Assembly (NCBI RefSeq): GCF_003490595.1
Contig: NZ_QQGY01000003.1
Coordinates: forward strand, 124,001-188,000
DNA: 64,000 nt
Origin: Haemophilus haemolyticus_L
Lineage (GTDB): Bacteria; Pseudomonadota; Gammaproteobacteria; Enterobacterales; Pasteurellaceae
Reading direction: 5' to 3'
The notes under the pieces are model-generated. The model did not search any database and was not told where the DNA came from. It saw only the letters and a program-made list of their open reading frames with translations. The position numbers were made by a program, and so were the translations under genes. Position 1 is the stretch's first letter; every line of letters begins with the position of its first letter. This document shows positions 45,067 to 53,251 of this stretch, piece by piece.

Positions 45067-47931
45067 CTAAAACCCAAAACTTACCCCAGTTGCAGCACCC
45101 ACACCGTTATTGGTATCAGCAGAGCCTGAAAGGCTAATTACCATATTCGGTTTAGGTGTATAACGAACCCCAACTGCAACAGCAGATTGTCCTCGATAAG
45201 TCCCTGCTGCCGCCCCAACGGTAAAACGTTTTCCTTGTACTGGGTAAATTTGCCCCATTGCCATTGCTGCGGCAATACCCGCACGGCTTTCACGAGTGGT
45301 TTTTCGGATTTGTCGATTGATTTCGCCAGTCGCTTGATTCAATCCTTTGATTGCTGCACGAGTGAGATCAGTTTCATTGGCAGAAAGTCCATTTGTTCCA
45401 TTGTTACCATTTATACCGTGATTAGCGTTTGCTCCATTTTGTCCGTTAGCACCGCTTTGACCTGCCGAACCATTGTGACCTGTTGTTCCATTTGTACCTT
45501 GATTACCAGCAGAACCAGCATTACCTGTCGAGCCTGCGCCACCAGCTTGTCTATTTTGTCCGTTGGCACCGCTTTGACCTGCTGTGTTGTGATTACCGTC
45601 TGTTCCATTATTCGGGGTTTGTGGTTTTTCTTTGACTGCATTGTCTGTTTCAGGTGCTTTTTCTGCCTGAATTAAATGGGCTTTACCATCATCGCCTGTT
45701 TTAGCATAAAGTTCTAAAGATTTACTCGGATCATCTTTATTGACTAAGGTTAAACGGTCAAATACTGGATTAGTTTTCATTGCAATGCGAATACCGTCAT
45801 TGTCGTTATAAGTAATCAAGTTGCGACTGCTATACAAATCTGCTTTATAGCCAACACCACTCTCGCCTAAAATAGAGAGCGTTTCGCCCACGTGTTTGTA
45901 GAAGTTGTGGGTTTTATCCGTATCAGCAAAACCTTGATTGTCGGAATTAACTGCAAAACGCAAGCCTGCAGATTTCAACTGTGCCAAGTTTACGGCATCA
46001 GTGTCTTCCGTCCCTGCAGCTACGCCAGTAATTTGGCGGGTTATGCCTGTTATTTCATTACCCACTGAAACCGAACCCGCAGTGCCTTTCCAAGTTGAAA
46101 CTAATTTATTTTGCTCTTGTTGTTTTTTATTTAGGTCTGATTCGGCTTTATCTGCTTTCTTTTCCGTTTCAGTTAATTTAGCTTCAATTAGTGGTTTTGC
46201 TTTATCATAATCCTTTTCTTGAATAGTTGTTTTGGTTTGAAGAGCGGTCAATTTTTCCTGCATTTTTTCTAATTCATTTTTAGCTGTTTCATAAGATTTA
46301 GTTGCTTTGTCAATCTCAGCTTGATTTGGATTAGTTGCAGCTTTCAATTTTTCCATATTGGCTTTTAATCCATTAACTTCCTCTTCTTTTTTCGGCAAAT
46401 CGTAAAGAATATTACGTAATTCTGCCAAGTCGGCATAATTTTGACGCTCTTTTTCATAAGCCTCTTTTAGAGGAGCAATTTCAGCTTGCAATTCCTGATA
46501 TTTTTTACCCGCTTCGCCTAACAAGGTCATTTGTTTCTTATTGCCATTTATTTCAAGTTTTGTTGCTTGCTCACTAATGTCATAGCCGATAGTAGCAAGA
46601 TCACGATTATTAAATGAATCTGAACCTAAAGCTACCCCGCCATTTACGCCCTCGTTAATACGAGTATTCGCTCCTAAAGCTAAGGAATTTTCTGCACGAG
46701 CGGCGGAAAAATGTCCAAATGCAGAAGAATAATCTTTATAAGCAATAGCGTGAGAGCCGAGTGCAGATGAATAGAGTCCTCGTGATTCTGCCCCAATACC
46801 AACTGATAAAGAATCAGATCCTGATGCCTCTGCCGTGCCGCCTATGGCAATAGTTTGAAAGCCATAGCCTTTTGCGTTCAACCCGATAGCAATTGAGCCT
46901 TTGTATCGTTTTTCAGGTTCAGGATTAGCAATGCTATAATCATTACTTTTAGTACGGTGACTACCTGTTTCTCCAACCTTACCATCTGCCACGAGAGTAT
47001 CACGCTCTTTATCTATATAAAGAATACTGCCTGCTGCTGGAGAACGTTTTTTACCAACGTATGCACCGTTACCCATTGCGATGGAATAATTAGATGCATC
47101 TTCAATTTCACTATTTCTCCCAATAGCAATGGTATCTTCTCCACGAGATAAAGCATAATCTCCAATGGAGATACCAGCATAATTGTAGGATTTTGCACTG
47201 TTTCCTAGTGCTATTGTTCTATCGCCTATCGCTCTAGCACCAGTGCCTAGTGCAGTAGAATATTTTCCTAACGCATTAGTACCAGCCCCAATAGATACCG
47301 CTTGAACAGCTTGTTCTCCAGTCGTATTCAATATACCAATAGAAATTGAGCTATCAGCTTGAGCTTTTGTCTCGTATCCTCCTAAAGCAATACTTCCAGA
47401 TTTCGTAACAAGAGAACCGTAACCAATTGCAACGCTAAAGCCTCCAGCAAATCTAACAGTGGCACTATTTCCTATAGCCACAGAATTGTTCGCAGCATTC
47501 GTTTTATAGCCAATTGCAACACCTCCTTTACTATTTACTCTAGACTCTACACCAATAGCCACATCTTCAAGATTATTAATGTATGCATCTTTTTTATCTT
47601 TTACTTTATCGTAAGGCATTGTGCCAACATATTTTTTTAATACAGCTAGTTTTTTCTCTTGTTCCTCTATTTTTTTCTCTTGTTCCTCTATTTTTGTTTG
47701 TTGGGCTTGATATTTCTTTTCTAAATCTGTTAATTTCTGAGTATTATCCGCAGCAGGTGCTGACGTAGACGTAGGTTCATCTGCCAACACCGCACCACTC
47801 ACTAATGCCATACAAAGTGCGGTTAATTTTACCGATGTTTTTGCAGATTTTACTTTTCCTTTAGCAAGTTCAGAGACCACTTGAAAAACGCCTGATGCCC
47901 GATTAAAAATAATTCTATAAATATGATTCAT
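45067..47931 (-). CDS. Trimeric autotransporter adhesin (YadA/Hia-like)
   Basis: Surface adhesin of 954 aa. An extended signal peptide (ESPR, MNHIYRIIFN...) spans 1-50 and ends AVLA. A coiled coil (65-103) contains two tandem KIEEQEK heptads. A long YadA-type head follows (about 120-455) with many xAIGxxA repeats. A helical stalk (about 460-635) precedes a neck with ITGVAAGTEDTDAVNLAQLK. A Gly/Asn-rich collagen-like stretch (about 774-848) leads to the YadA anchor (849-954), ending GVSFGF. Such proteins trimerise to cross the outer membrane and bind host matrix or cells. No exact named member is assigned. A 16-copy tetranucleotide tract lies upstream. Confidence 0.93.
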   Translation of the reverse strand: MNHIYRIIFNRASGVFQVVSELAKGKVKSAKTSVKLTALCMALVSGAVLADEPTSTSAPAADNTQKLTDLEKKYQAQQTKIEEQEKKIEEQEKKLAVLKKYVGTMPYDKVKDKKDAYINNLEDVAIGVESRVNSKGGVAIGYKTNAANNSVAIGNSATVRFAGGFSVAIGYGSLVTKSGSIALGGYETKAQADSSISIGILNTTGEQAVQAVSIGAGTNALGKYSTALGTGARAIGDRTIALGNSAKSYNYAGISIGDYALSRGEDTIAIGRNSEIEDASNYSIAMGNGAYVGKKRSPAAGSILYIDKERDTLVADGKVGETGSHRTKSNDYSIANPEPEKRYKGSIAIGLNAKGYGFQTIAIGGTAEASGSDSLSVGIGAESRGLYSSALGSHAIAYKDYSSAFGHFSAARAENSLALGANTRINEGVNGGVALGSDSFNNRDLATIGYDISEQATKLEINGNKKQMTLLGEAGKKYQELQAEIAPLKEAYEKERQNYADLAELRNILYDLPKKEEEVNGLKANMEKLKAATNPNQAEIDKATKSYETAKNELEKMQEKLTALQTKTTIQEKDYDKAKPLIEAKLTETEKKADKAESDLNKKQQEQNKLVSTWKGTAGSVSVGNEITGITRQITGVAAGTEDTDAVNLAQLKSAGLRFAVNSDNQGFADTDKTHNFYKHVGETLSILGESGVGYKADLYSSRNLITYNDNDGIRIAMKTNPVFDRLTLVNKDDPSKSLELYAKTGDDGKAHLIQAEKAPETDNAVKEKPQTPNNGTDGNHNTAGQSGANGQNRQAGGAGSTGNAGSAGNQGTNGTTGHNGSAGQSGANGQNGANANHGINGNNGTNGLSANETDLTRAAIKGLNQATGEINRQIRKTTRESRAGIAAAMAMGQIYPVQGKRFTVGAAAGTYRGQSAVAVGVRYTPKPNMVISLSGSADTNNGVGAATGVSFGF
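47651..47695 (-). repeat. 21-bp direct repeat encoding the tandem KIEEQEK heptads
   Basis: On the + strand, TTTTTTCTCTTGTTCCTCTAT occurs twice in tandem. Each copy encodes seven residues, so loss or gain keeps the frame and changes the stalk length by one heptad. Confidence 0.75.
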
Positions 47932-48352
47932 ACTAACCTCGATTTGATTTTTCGTTTATGTTTACAATAAAAAAGACAAAGAAAACCCCAGCCGTGTTTT
48001 AACGTTGAAAAACACAGTGAGACTAAAGAATGATGTTTTCTTTAAAATGAACTGGATTTGTGTGAGGAAGTGCAGAAAAAATAAATCCACACAACACAGA
48101 AGAGATGTATCGCCTCAGCTTAAAAGGTGTTGTGCCTCTGGCGGAAAGTGCTAGTATTGTTTGTTTGTTTGTTTGTTTGTTTGTTTGTTTGTTTGTTTGT
48201 TTGTTTGTTTGTTTGTTTGTTTGTCATTACGTTTATCTTTTTTTGATTTTGAGATATATAAAATTAACGTGCTTTTAACAAATTACTATATACAACCTGT
48301 AGTAATTAATATTAAATGATCAGAGATTCGATTTCTCGCTAAGGTAGTCTTT
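47932..48352. other. Upstream region of the adhesin gene
   Basis: 421 bp without a gene on either strand. It includes the (GTTT)16 tract and a 227-bp segment between the tract and the adhesin ATG. The ATG has only a weak ribosome site (GAGGTT). An in-frame TAA lies about 27 bases upstream of the ATG, so the tract is not part of the reading frame. No confident promoter could be picked. Confidence 0.7.
48159..48222. repeat. Tetranucleotide tract (GTTT)16
   Basis: Sixteen perfect GTTT units on the + strand, AAAC on the coding strand of the adhesin. The tract ends 228 bp upstream of the adhesin ATG. Tracts of this type change length by slipped-strand mispairing and drive phase variation in Haemophilus. 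Because it is outside the open frame, it should act on transcription or leader structure, like the TAAA tract upstream of nadA in Neisseria. Confidence 0.95.
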
Positions 48353-48544
48353 TTATTGGGCGAATAATTGTTTAACAAATAATAGTTCTTGTCGTTCAAA
48401 TTCTTCATTGGTAATCGGTGCGCTAGCTCTTTCAAGCATAGTAGAAAATGCGCTATCGCCCATATCCGCTCCTTCAATTTGATTACTGATATGGGCTTCT
48501 TTTAGGGCTTTAATACGTTGTTCAATAATTTGCTCAAAATTCAT
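48353..48544 (-). CDS. Orphan VbhA-like Fic antitoxin
   Basis: Small protein of 63 aa from the ATG at 48544 (MNFEQIIEQR), preceded by GAGGAAAATA. It carries SNQIEG at residues 20-25, matching the inhibitory motif [ST]xxxE[GN] of class I Fic inhibitors such as Bartonella VbhA, even with the glutamate at position 24. Downstream, APITNEEFERQE resembles the second helix of the VbhA domain. Antitoxins of this type block AMP transfer by a Fic toxin, usually encoded directly downstream. Here no Fic gene follows; the next gene downstream is the adhesin and upstream are artPIQM. Confidence 0.7.
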   Translation of the reverse strand: MNFEQIIEQRIKALKEAHISNQIEGADMGDSAFSTMLERASAPITNEEFERQELLFVKQLFAQ

Positions 48545-48626
48545 TATTTTCCTCGCTAATACTATACTTTGGCAAAGTATAGCACAAGGCAAGGATGTGA
48601 CGAAGTAGCTTTTACTTTTCAAATAG

Positions 48627-48653
48627 AAAATCCCAATCTAGGTTGGGATTTAA
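48627..48653 (-). terminator. artM terminator
   Basis: AAATCCCAA and TTGGGATTT pair around a 6-base loop; read on the - strand it leads into TTTTCTA. Confidence 0.75.
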
Positions 48654-48677
48654 AATCACTAAAAATTTTACCGCACT

Positions 48678-49361
48678 TTATGCTTTGCTTACTTCAAAAC
48701 GTTCAAATGCCAATACTTTTTTCTCTAATTTACGTAGTAATAATGTTGTAATGCCTGTGATAATTAAATAAATACCACCTGCGATGCCATAAATTGTTAG
48801 TGCATCATATTCTGTACCATAGAGTTGGCGTGCGTAACCCATAATATCCATAATGGTAATGGTGGAAGCTAACGCCGTGCCTTTAAATACCAAAATAATT
48901 TCGTTACTGTAAGACGGCAATGCGCGTTTTAAGGCATAAGGAATTAAAATTTTTAAAGTTTGTATGCGGTTTAGTCCTAATGCGGCACAACTTTCCCATT
49001 GTCCTTTTGGAATAGCTTTCACTGCACCGTGAAATAATTGGGTGGAATAGGCTGCGCTGTTTAGTGCTAAAGCTAATGCGGCACAGAACCACGCATTGGA
49101 TAAGACATACCATAATGGGCTGTCAATAATCCATTGGAATTGACCGGGCCCTGCATAAATTAAAAAGAACTGTACTAACAGTGGCGTGCCTGTGAATAAA
49201 GTAAGGTATAAATTGACCGCACTTTTTATCCATTTATTTTCCATTGAAAGTAAAAAAGTAAGAAATAAGGCTAAAAAGAAAGCAATCAGTAAGGATACGA
49301 CTGTGAGTAGTAAACTCGTTGGGATCCCTTGTGCGATCACAGTTAAATATTCTTGAAACAT
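48678..49361 (-). CDS. artM: Arginine ABC transporter permease ArtM
   Basis: Inner-membrane permease (227 aa) with about five helices and a binding-protein-dependent transport motif (SCAALGLNRIQTLKILIPYALKRALP, split over 134-158) including the EAA-type glycine loop. It pairs with ArtQ. Its ATG overlaps the artQ stop by one base. Confidence 0.93.
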   Translation of the reverse strand: MFQEYLTVIAQGIPTSLLLTVVSLLIAFFLALFLTFLLSMENKWIKSAVNLYLTLFTGTPLLVQFFLIYAGPGQFQWIIDSPLWYVLSNAWFCAALALALNSAAYSTQLFHGAVKAIPKGQWESCAALGLNRIQTLKILIPYALKRALPSYSNEIILVFKGTALASTITIMDIMGYARQLYGTEYDALTIYGIAGGIYLIITGITTLLLRKLEKKVLAFERFEVSKA

Positions 49362-50026
49362 TATTTCACGCCCCTTTCAAAACGAGTAAAACGCAGCTCT
49401 AATTTTCGAATACCAACTTGGCTAATTAATGTCACCGCTAAATAAATTAACGCAGCAATACCGTACCAAGTGAAGGGTTGATGTGTATTGGTATTAATCA
49501 GATCTGCTTGGCGCATCAAATCGTCCACGCCGATTAATGAAACCAATGCTGTATCTTTTAGTAATACAAGCCATTGATTGCTTAAACCCGGTAAAGCGTG
49601 ACGCCATACTTGTGGCATGACAATATGAATGAACGTATAGCTTTTGCTTAAGCCTAACGCTGCACCTGATTCCCATTGTCCTTTTGGTATGGCTTGAATT
49701 GCGCCGCGTAATGTTTGTGAAGCATAAGCTGCAAAAATGAGAGAAAGCGCAAACACACCACAGCCAAATGCCCCAAATTCAATGTATTCTCCTGTCAGCA
49801 TTTCGACTAATTCGGTGGAACCAAAATAGACAAGTAATACAACGAGAATTTCAGGTAAGCCACGTAATAAGGCAATGAGTATTGCTGTTGGTTTTCCAAC
49901 AAAACGATTTGCTTCAAGCACGGCAAAAATTAGGCTTAAAAATAAGCCTAAGATTAATGAACAGACCGCAAGCCCTAAAGTCATTAGGGCTGCGGTAAGC
50001 ATTAAAGAAAGAAAATCATAACTCAT
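49361..50026 (-). CDS. artQ: Arginine ABC transporter permease ArtQ
   Basis: Inner-membrane permease (221 aa) of the HisQM family. The EAA-type loop SGAALGLSKSYTFIHIVMPQ lies near 130-150, and five hydrophobic helices can be read. It follows artI after 3 bp, and the start is three codons after no other plausible site. Confidence 0.93.
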   Translation of the reverse strand: MSYDFLSLMLTAALMTLGLAVCSLILGLFLSLIFAVLEANRFVGKPTAILIALLRGLPEILVVLLVYFGSTELVEMLTGEYIEFGAFGCGVFALSLIFAAYASQTLRGAIQAIPKGQWESGAALGLSKSYTFIHIVMPQVWRHALPGLSNQWLVLLKDTALVSLIGVDDLMRQADLINTNTHQPFTWYGIAALIYLAVTLISQVGIRKLELRFTRFERGVK

Positions 50027-50029
50027 AGA

Positions 50030-50749
50030 TTATTTTGTCATCCATTTATCATAGATTTTTTGGTATTCACCATTTGCTTTAATTGCAGCTAAACCTTTGT
50101 TTAATTGTGCAGCCAAATCTTTGTTTGATTTGTGCATTGCAATACCTAAACCATTACCAAAATATTTTTTATTTGCTACTTTCTCGCCAACAAATTGCAT
50201 TTCTGGTTCTTTGCTAATCATGTCAGCAAGCACGGCGGTATCGCCAAAAATCATATCAATTCTACCGCTCTTTAAGTCTAAAATTGCGCTTTGTAAGCTC
50301 GCATAAGCCTTAGTTGTATATTGTTTAGTTTCAGCTACTGTGTATTGTTGGAATGTGGTTCCATTTTGAACGCCAACGTTTTTTGCACTTTCTAATGTCG
50401 CTTTGCCTTTAAGAGCAACATAGCTTGCTGTGCTGTCGTAATACGCATCAGAGAATAAAACCTGTTTTGCTCTCGCATCTGTAATATCAATAGCGGAAAT
50501 GGATGCGTCAAAGCGTTTTGCTTTTAAATTTGGAATTAATGCATCAAAAGCTTCGCCTTTGAATTTACAGGTTGCTTGGATTTCTTTACAAATTGCATTC
50601 GCTACATCGACATCAAAACCAATAATCTCGCCTTTTTCATTTGTGGTTTCAAATGGTGGATAGCTAGGTTCCATTGCAAAAGTGAGTTCTTGTGCGCTTG
50701 CTGCTACGGATGCGCCTAATAAAATTGCAGTTAATAATGTTTTTTTCAT
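50030..50749 (-). CDS. artI: Arginine-binding periplasmic protein ArtI
   Basis: Periplasmic solute-binding protein (239 aa). A signal peptide (1-19, ending ASA) precedes a family 3 binding domain; the signature EIIGFDVDVANAIC is near residues 41-54. It delivers a basic amino acid, most likely arginine, to ArtQM-ArtP. Confidence 0.94.
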   Translation of the reverse strand: MKKTLLTAILLGASVAASAQELTFAMEPSYPPFETTNEKGEIIGFDVDVANAICKEIQATCKFKGEAFDALIPNLKAKRFDASISAIDITDARAKQVLFSDAYYDSTASYVALKGKATLESAKNVGVQNGTTFQQYTVAETKQYTTKAYASLQSAILDLKSGRIDMIFGDTAVLADMISKEPEMQFVGEKVANKKYFGNGLGIAMHKSNKDLAAQLNKGLAAIKANGEYQKIYDKWMTK

Positions 50750-50766
50750 CGTAAGCTCCTTATTTT

Positions 50767-51498
50767 CTAGTGAGAAAGATAGTGTTTAAATTGTTCCGTT
50801 TTTGGATTTTCAAAGCAATCAGCCGATCCCATTTCGACGATTTTACCTTGTTCCATATAGACGACTTTTGTTGCCACTTTTTGCGCCACATTGACTTCGT
50901 GGGTCACAATCACTTGCGTAATGCCAGTTTCTTGTAATTCTTTAATTATATCTACAACTTGCGCTGTAATTTCGGGATCCAATGCTGCCGTTGGTTCATC
51001 AAATAACAGAACTTGTGGTTTCATCATCAGGGCGCGGGCTATTGCTACACGTTGTTGTTGCCCGCCTGACAAATGTAATGGAAAGCGATCAGCAAGTTGT
51101 TCTAAACGTAAACGTTTTAACAACTCCATTGCATCTGCTTTGGCTTCATTTTCGCTTACGCCACGCACTTTCATTGGCGCTTCAATTAAGTTTTCAATAA
51201 CAGTTAAGTGCGGCCAAAGGTGATATTGTTGAAATACCATTCCTACATCTTGGCGTAATTGTCGGATTGCTTTGGGATTTGCCATTGCATTGGATAAATT
51301 AAAATCATTATTTGCAATGCTTAATTCGCCAGATTTTGGCACTTCTAACAAATTTAATGTACGAATTAATGTGCTTTTTCCTGCGCCACTTGGGCCCAGT
51401 AACACAACGGTATCGCCTTCTTCTGCTTCAAGGTTAATATCAAATAACGCTTGTGATGAACCGTAAAAGAAATTGAGATTTTTAACACGAATAGCCAT
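50767..51498 (-). CDS. artP: Arginine ABC transporter ATPase ArtP
   Basis: ATPase (243 aa) of the arginine importer. Walker A GPSGAGKST at about 35-43, signature LSGGQQQRVA near 143, Walker B VLLFDEPTAALDP near 160, H-loop THEVNVA. First gene of the artPIQM operon, with a palindromic candidate ArgR box just upstream. Confidence 0.95.
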   Translation of the reverse strand: MAIRVKNLNFFYGSSQALFDINLEAEEGDTVVLLGPSGAGKSTLIRTLNLLEVPKSGELSIANNDFNLSNAMANPKAIRQLRQDVGMVFQQYHLWPHLTVIENLIEAPMKVRGVSENEAKADAMELLKRLRLEQLADRFPLHLSGGQQQRVAIARALMMKPQVLLFDEPTAALDPEITAQVVDIIKELQETGITQVIVTHEVNVAQKVATKVVYMEQGKIVEMGSADCFENPKTEQFKHYLSH

Positions 51499-51543
51499 TT
51501 TTCTTCTCTATGCTTTACAAGATGAAAAAATATTACATTTTTA

Positions 51544-51557
51544 TGCATAATTATGCA
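51544..51557. promoter_or_regulatory. Candidate ArgR box
   Basis: TGCATAATTATGCA is a perfect 14-bp palindrome about 45 bp upstream of the artP ATG. It resembles the ARG box half-sites TGAAT and ATTCA with AT-rich centre, differing by one base in each half. Regulation of an arginine importer by ArgR fits. Confidence 0.55.
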
Positions 51558-51570
51558 AGTGGCGTAAATA

Positions 51571-51597
51571 AAAAATCCCAAAAAAATTTGGGATTTT
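51571..51597 (-). terminator. gmhA terminator
   Basis: AAAATCCCA and TGGGATTTT pair with an A/T loop; on the - strand it is followed by TTTTTTATTT. It isolates gmhA from artPIQM. Confidence 0.75.
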
Positions 51598-51624
51598 AAA
51601 AATTTGATTGAAATCAACCGCACT

Positions 51625-52209
51625 TTAGGCTTCTTTAGCCATCTCGAATTCAATTAACATCATTAAAATATGAATAACTTTGATATGGATTTCTTGAATA
51701 CGATCTGCATAACGGAAATGTGGCACACGAATTTCAACATCCGCTAATCCAGCCATTTTGCCCCCATCTTTGCCTGTCATCGCAATGACTTTCATGCCTT
51801 TTGCTTTTGCGGCTTCAATGGCGTTTAAAATATTTTTTGAATTGCCAGAGGTCGATAAACCGAATAACACATCGCCTTTTTGACCCACCGCTTCAACATA
51901 GCGTGAAAAGACATATTCATAGCCAAAATCATTACTTACACAGCTTAAATGGCTTGCATCTGAAATCGCAATGGCGGGATAACCTGGGCGATTTTCACGA
52001 TAACGACCCGTTAATTCTTCTGCAAAATGCATCGCATCACAGTGTGAACCGCCATTACCACAAGAAAGCACTTTTCCGCCTTGTTTAAAACTATTGGAAA
52101 TTAATAATGCGGCTTCTTGAATTAATTTACTGTTATTTTCATCAGCAATAAATTTGTTTAACACATCTTGTGCTTCCACAAGTTCTGCTTTGATTTGATC
52201 TAAATACAT
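51625..52209 (-). CDS. gmhA: Sedoheptulose-7-phosphate isomerase GmhA
   Basis: SIS-domain isomerase (194 aa), first step of ADP-heptose synthesis for the LPS inner core. VLSCGNGGSHCDAMHFAEEL (about 48-67), LFGLSTSGNSKNI near 115 and the C-terminal IHIKVIHILMMLIE segment are characteristic. Encoded alone, ending in its own terminator. Confidence 0.95.
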   Translation of the reverse strand: MYLDQIKAELVEAQDVLNKFIADENNSKLIQEAALLISNSFKQGGKVLSCGNGGSHCDAMHFAEELTGRYRENRPGYPAIAISDASHLSCVSNDFGYEYVFSRYVEAVGQKGDVLFGLSTSGNSKNILNAIEAAKAKGMKVIAMTGKDGGKMAGLADVEIRVPHFRYADRIQEIHIKVIHILMMLIEFEMAKEA

Positions 52210-52416
52210 TGATTGCTCCTTGTTGGGAATAAAATCGCGTTGGCATTGTATAGCAGATAAACATTCTCCGCTAGCCTAAATAAAAATTCATCTTTTTCCA
52301 ATGAAGTAAAGATTTTTTGCGATTTAGATCGTAATAGTGAATTTGCGTGCTTTTAGATTATTCCAGATAAACTTATTCTGAGAAAAATGACCAGTACTAA
52401 AATTGACAAAAATATC

Positions 52417-53223
52417 ATGAAATTTTACCGCACTTTGTTACTTTTCTTCGTGAGCTCTTTCGCTTTAGCTAACACAGATTTAATGCTTCTTCATACCTAC
52501 GATAATCAATCAATAGAAGGTTGGGTGATGTCTGAAAAATTAGATGGTGTACGCGGTTATTGGGATGGAAAGCAATTATTAACTCGACAAGGGCAACGTT
52601 TATCACCGCCAGCCTATTTCACTAAGGATTTTCCGCCTTTTGCCATTGATGGTGAATTATTTAGTGAGCGAAATCATTTTGAGGAAATTTCATCAATCAC
52701 AAAGTCTTTTAAAGGCGATGGTTGGGAAAAACTGAAATTGTATGTTTTTGATGTGCCTGATGCGGAAGGTACTTTATTTGATCGTTTGGCTAAATTGAAA
52801 GCGTATTTAGTTGAACATCCAACAACTTATATTGAAATTATTGAACAAATTCCAGTGAGAGATAAAGCGCATTTATATAAGTTTCTTAATCAAATCGAAT
52901 CTTTGAAGGGGGAGGGCGTCGTAGTACGAGATCCTTATGCACCTTATGAACGAAAACGTAGCCATCGGATTTTAAAATTGAAGACAACTCAAGATGAAGA
53001 GTGTACGGTCATTGCACACCATAAAGGCAAAGGACAATTTGAAAATGTGATGGGGGCTTTAACTTGTAAAAATCATCGGGGAGAATTTAAAATCGGTTCA
53101 GGTTTTAATTTAAACGAACGAGAAAATCCCCCTCCGATAGGATCCGTGATTACTTATAAATATCGAGGTCTCACGAGTCGTGGAAAACCTCGATTTGCAA
53201 CCTATTGGCGAGAGAAAAAATAA
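52417..53223 (+). CDS. Exported ATP-dependent DNA ligase
   Basis: ATP-dependent DNA ligase (268 aa). I choose the ATG at 52417 (MKFYRTLLLFF), since this start opens directly into a signal peptide (1-19, ending FALA). A start ten codons earlier would add a charged stretch before it. The adenylated lysine lies in SEKLDGVRGYW near 37-47; the nucleotidyltransferase domain includes AIDGELF, GEGVVVR and ILKLKT (motif V), followed by a short OB domain. These minimal ligases seal nicks in the periplasm and occur in competent, host-associated Gram-negatives; a link with DNA uptake is plausible but unproven. Confidence 0.93.
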   Translation: MKFYRTLLLFFVSSFALANTDLMLLHTYDNQSIEGWVMSEKLDGVRGYWDGKQLLTRQGQRLSPPAYFTKDFPPFAIDGELFSERNHFEEISSITKSFKGDGWEKLKLYVFDVPDAEGTLFDRLAKLKAYLVEHPTTYIEIIEQIPVRDKAHLYKFLNQIESLKGEGVVVRDPYAPYERKRSHRILKLKTTQDEECTVIAHHKGKGQFENVMGALTCKNHRGEFKIGSGFNLNERENPPPIGSVITYKYRGLTSRGKPRFATYWREKK

Positions 53224-53251
53224 GCCTATTTATCAGTCTGACAAAATGAAT

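Noticed and set aside
45187..45675. 162-aa open frame opposite the adhesin 3' end
   Set aside because: It is the low-complexity complement of the Gly/Asn-rich region with no initiation signal.
48159..48222. CRISPR-like repeat array
   Set aside because: It is a simple 4-base tandem repeat without spacers and no cas genes are present.
51800..52088. 95-aa frame opposite gmhA
   Set aside because: Shadow of the gmhA coding strand with no ribosome site.
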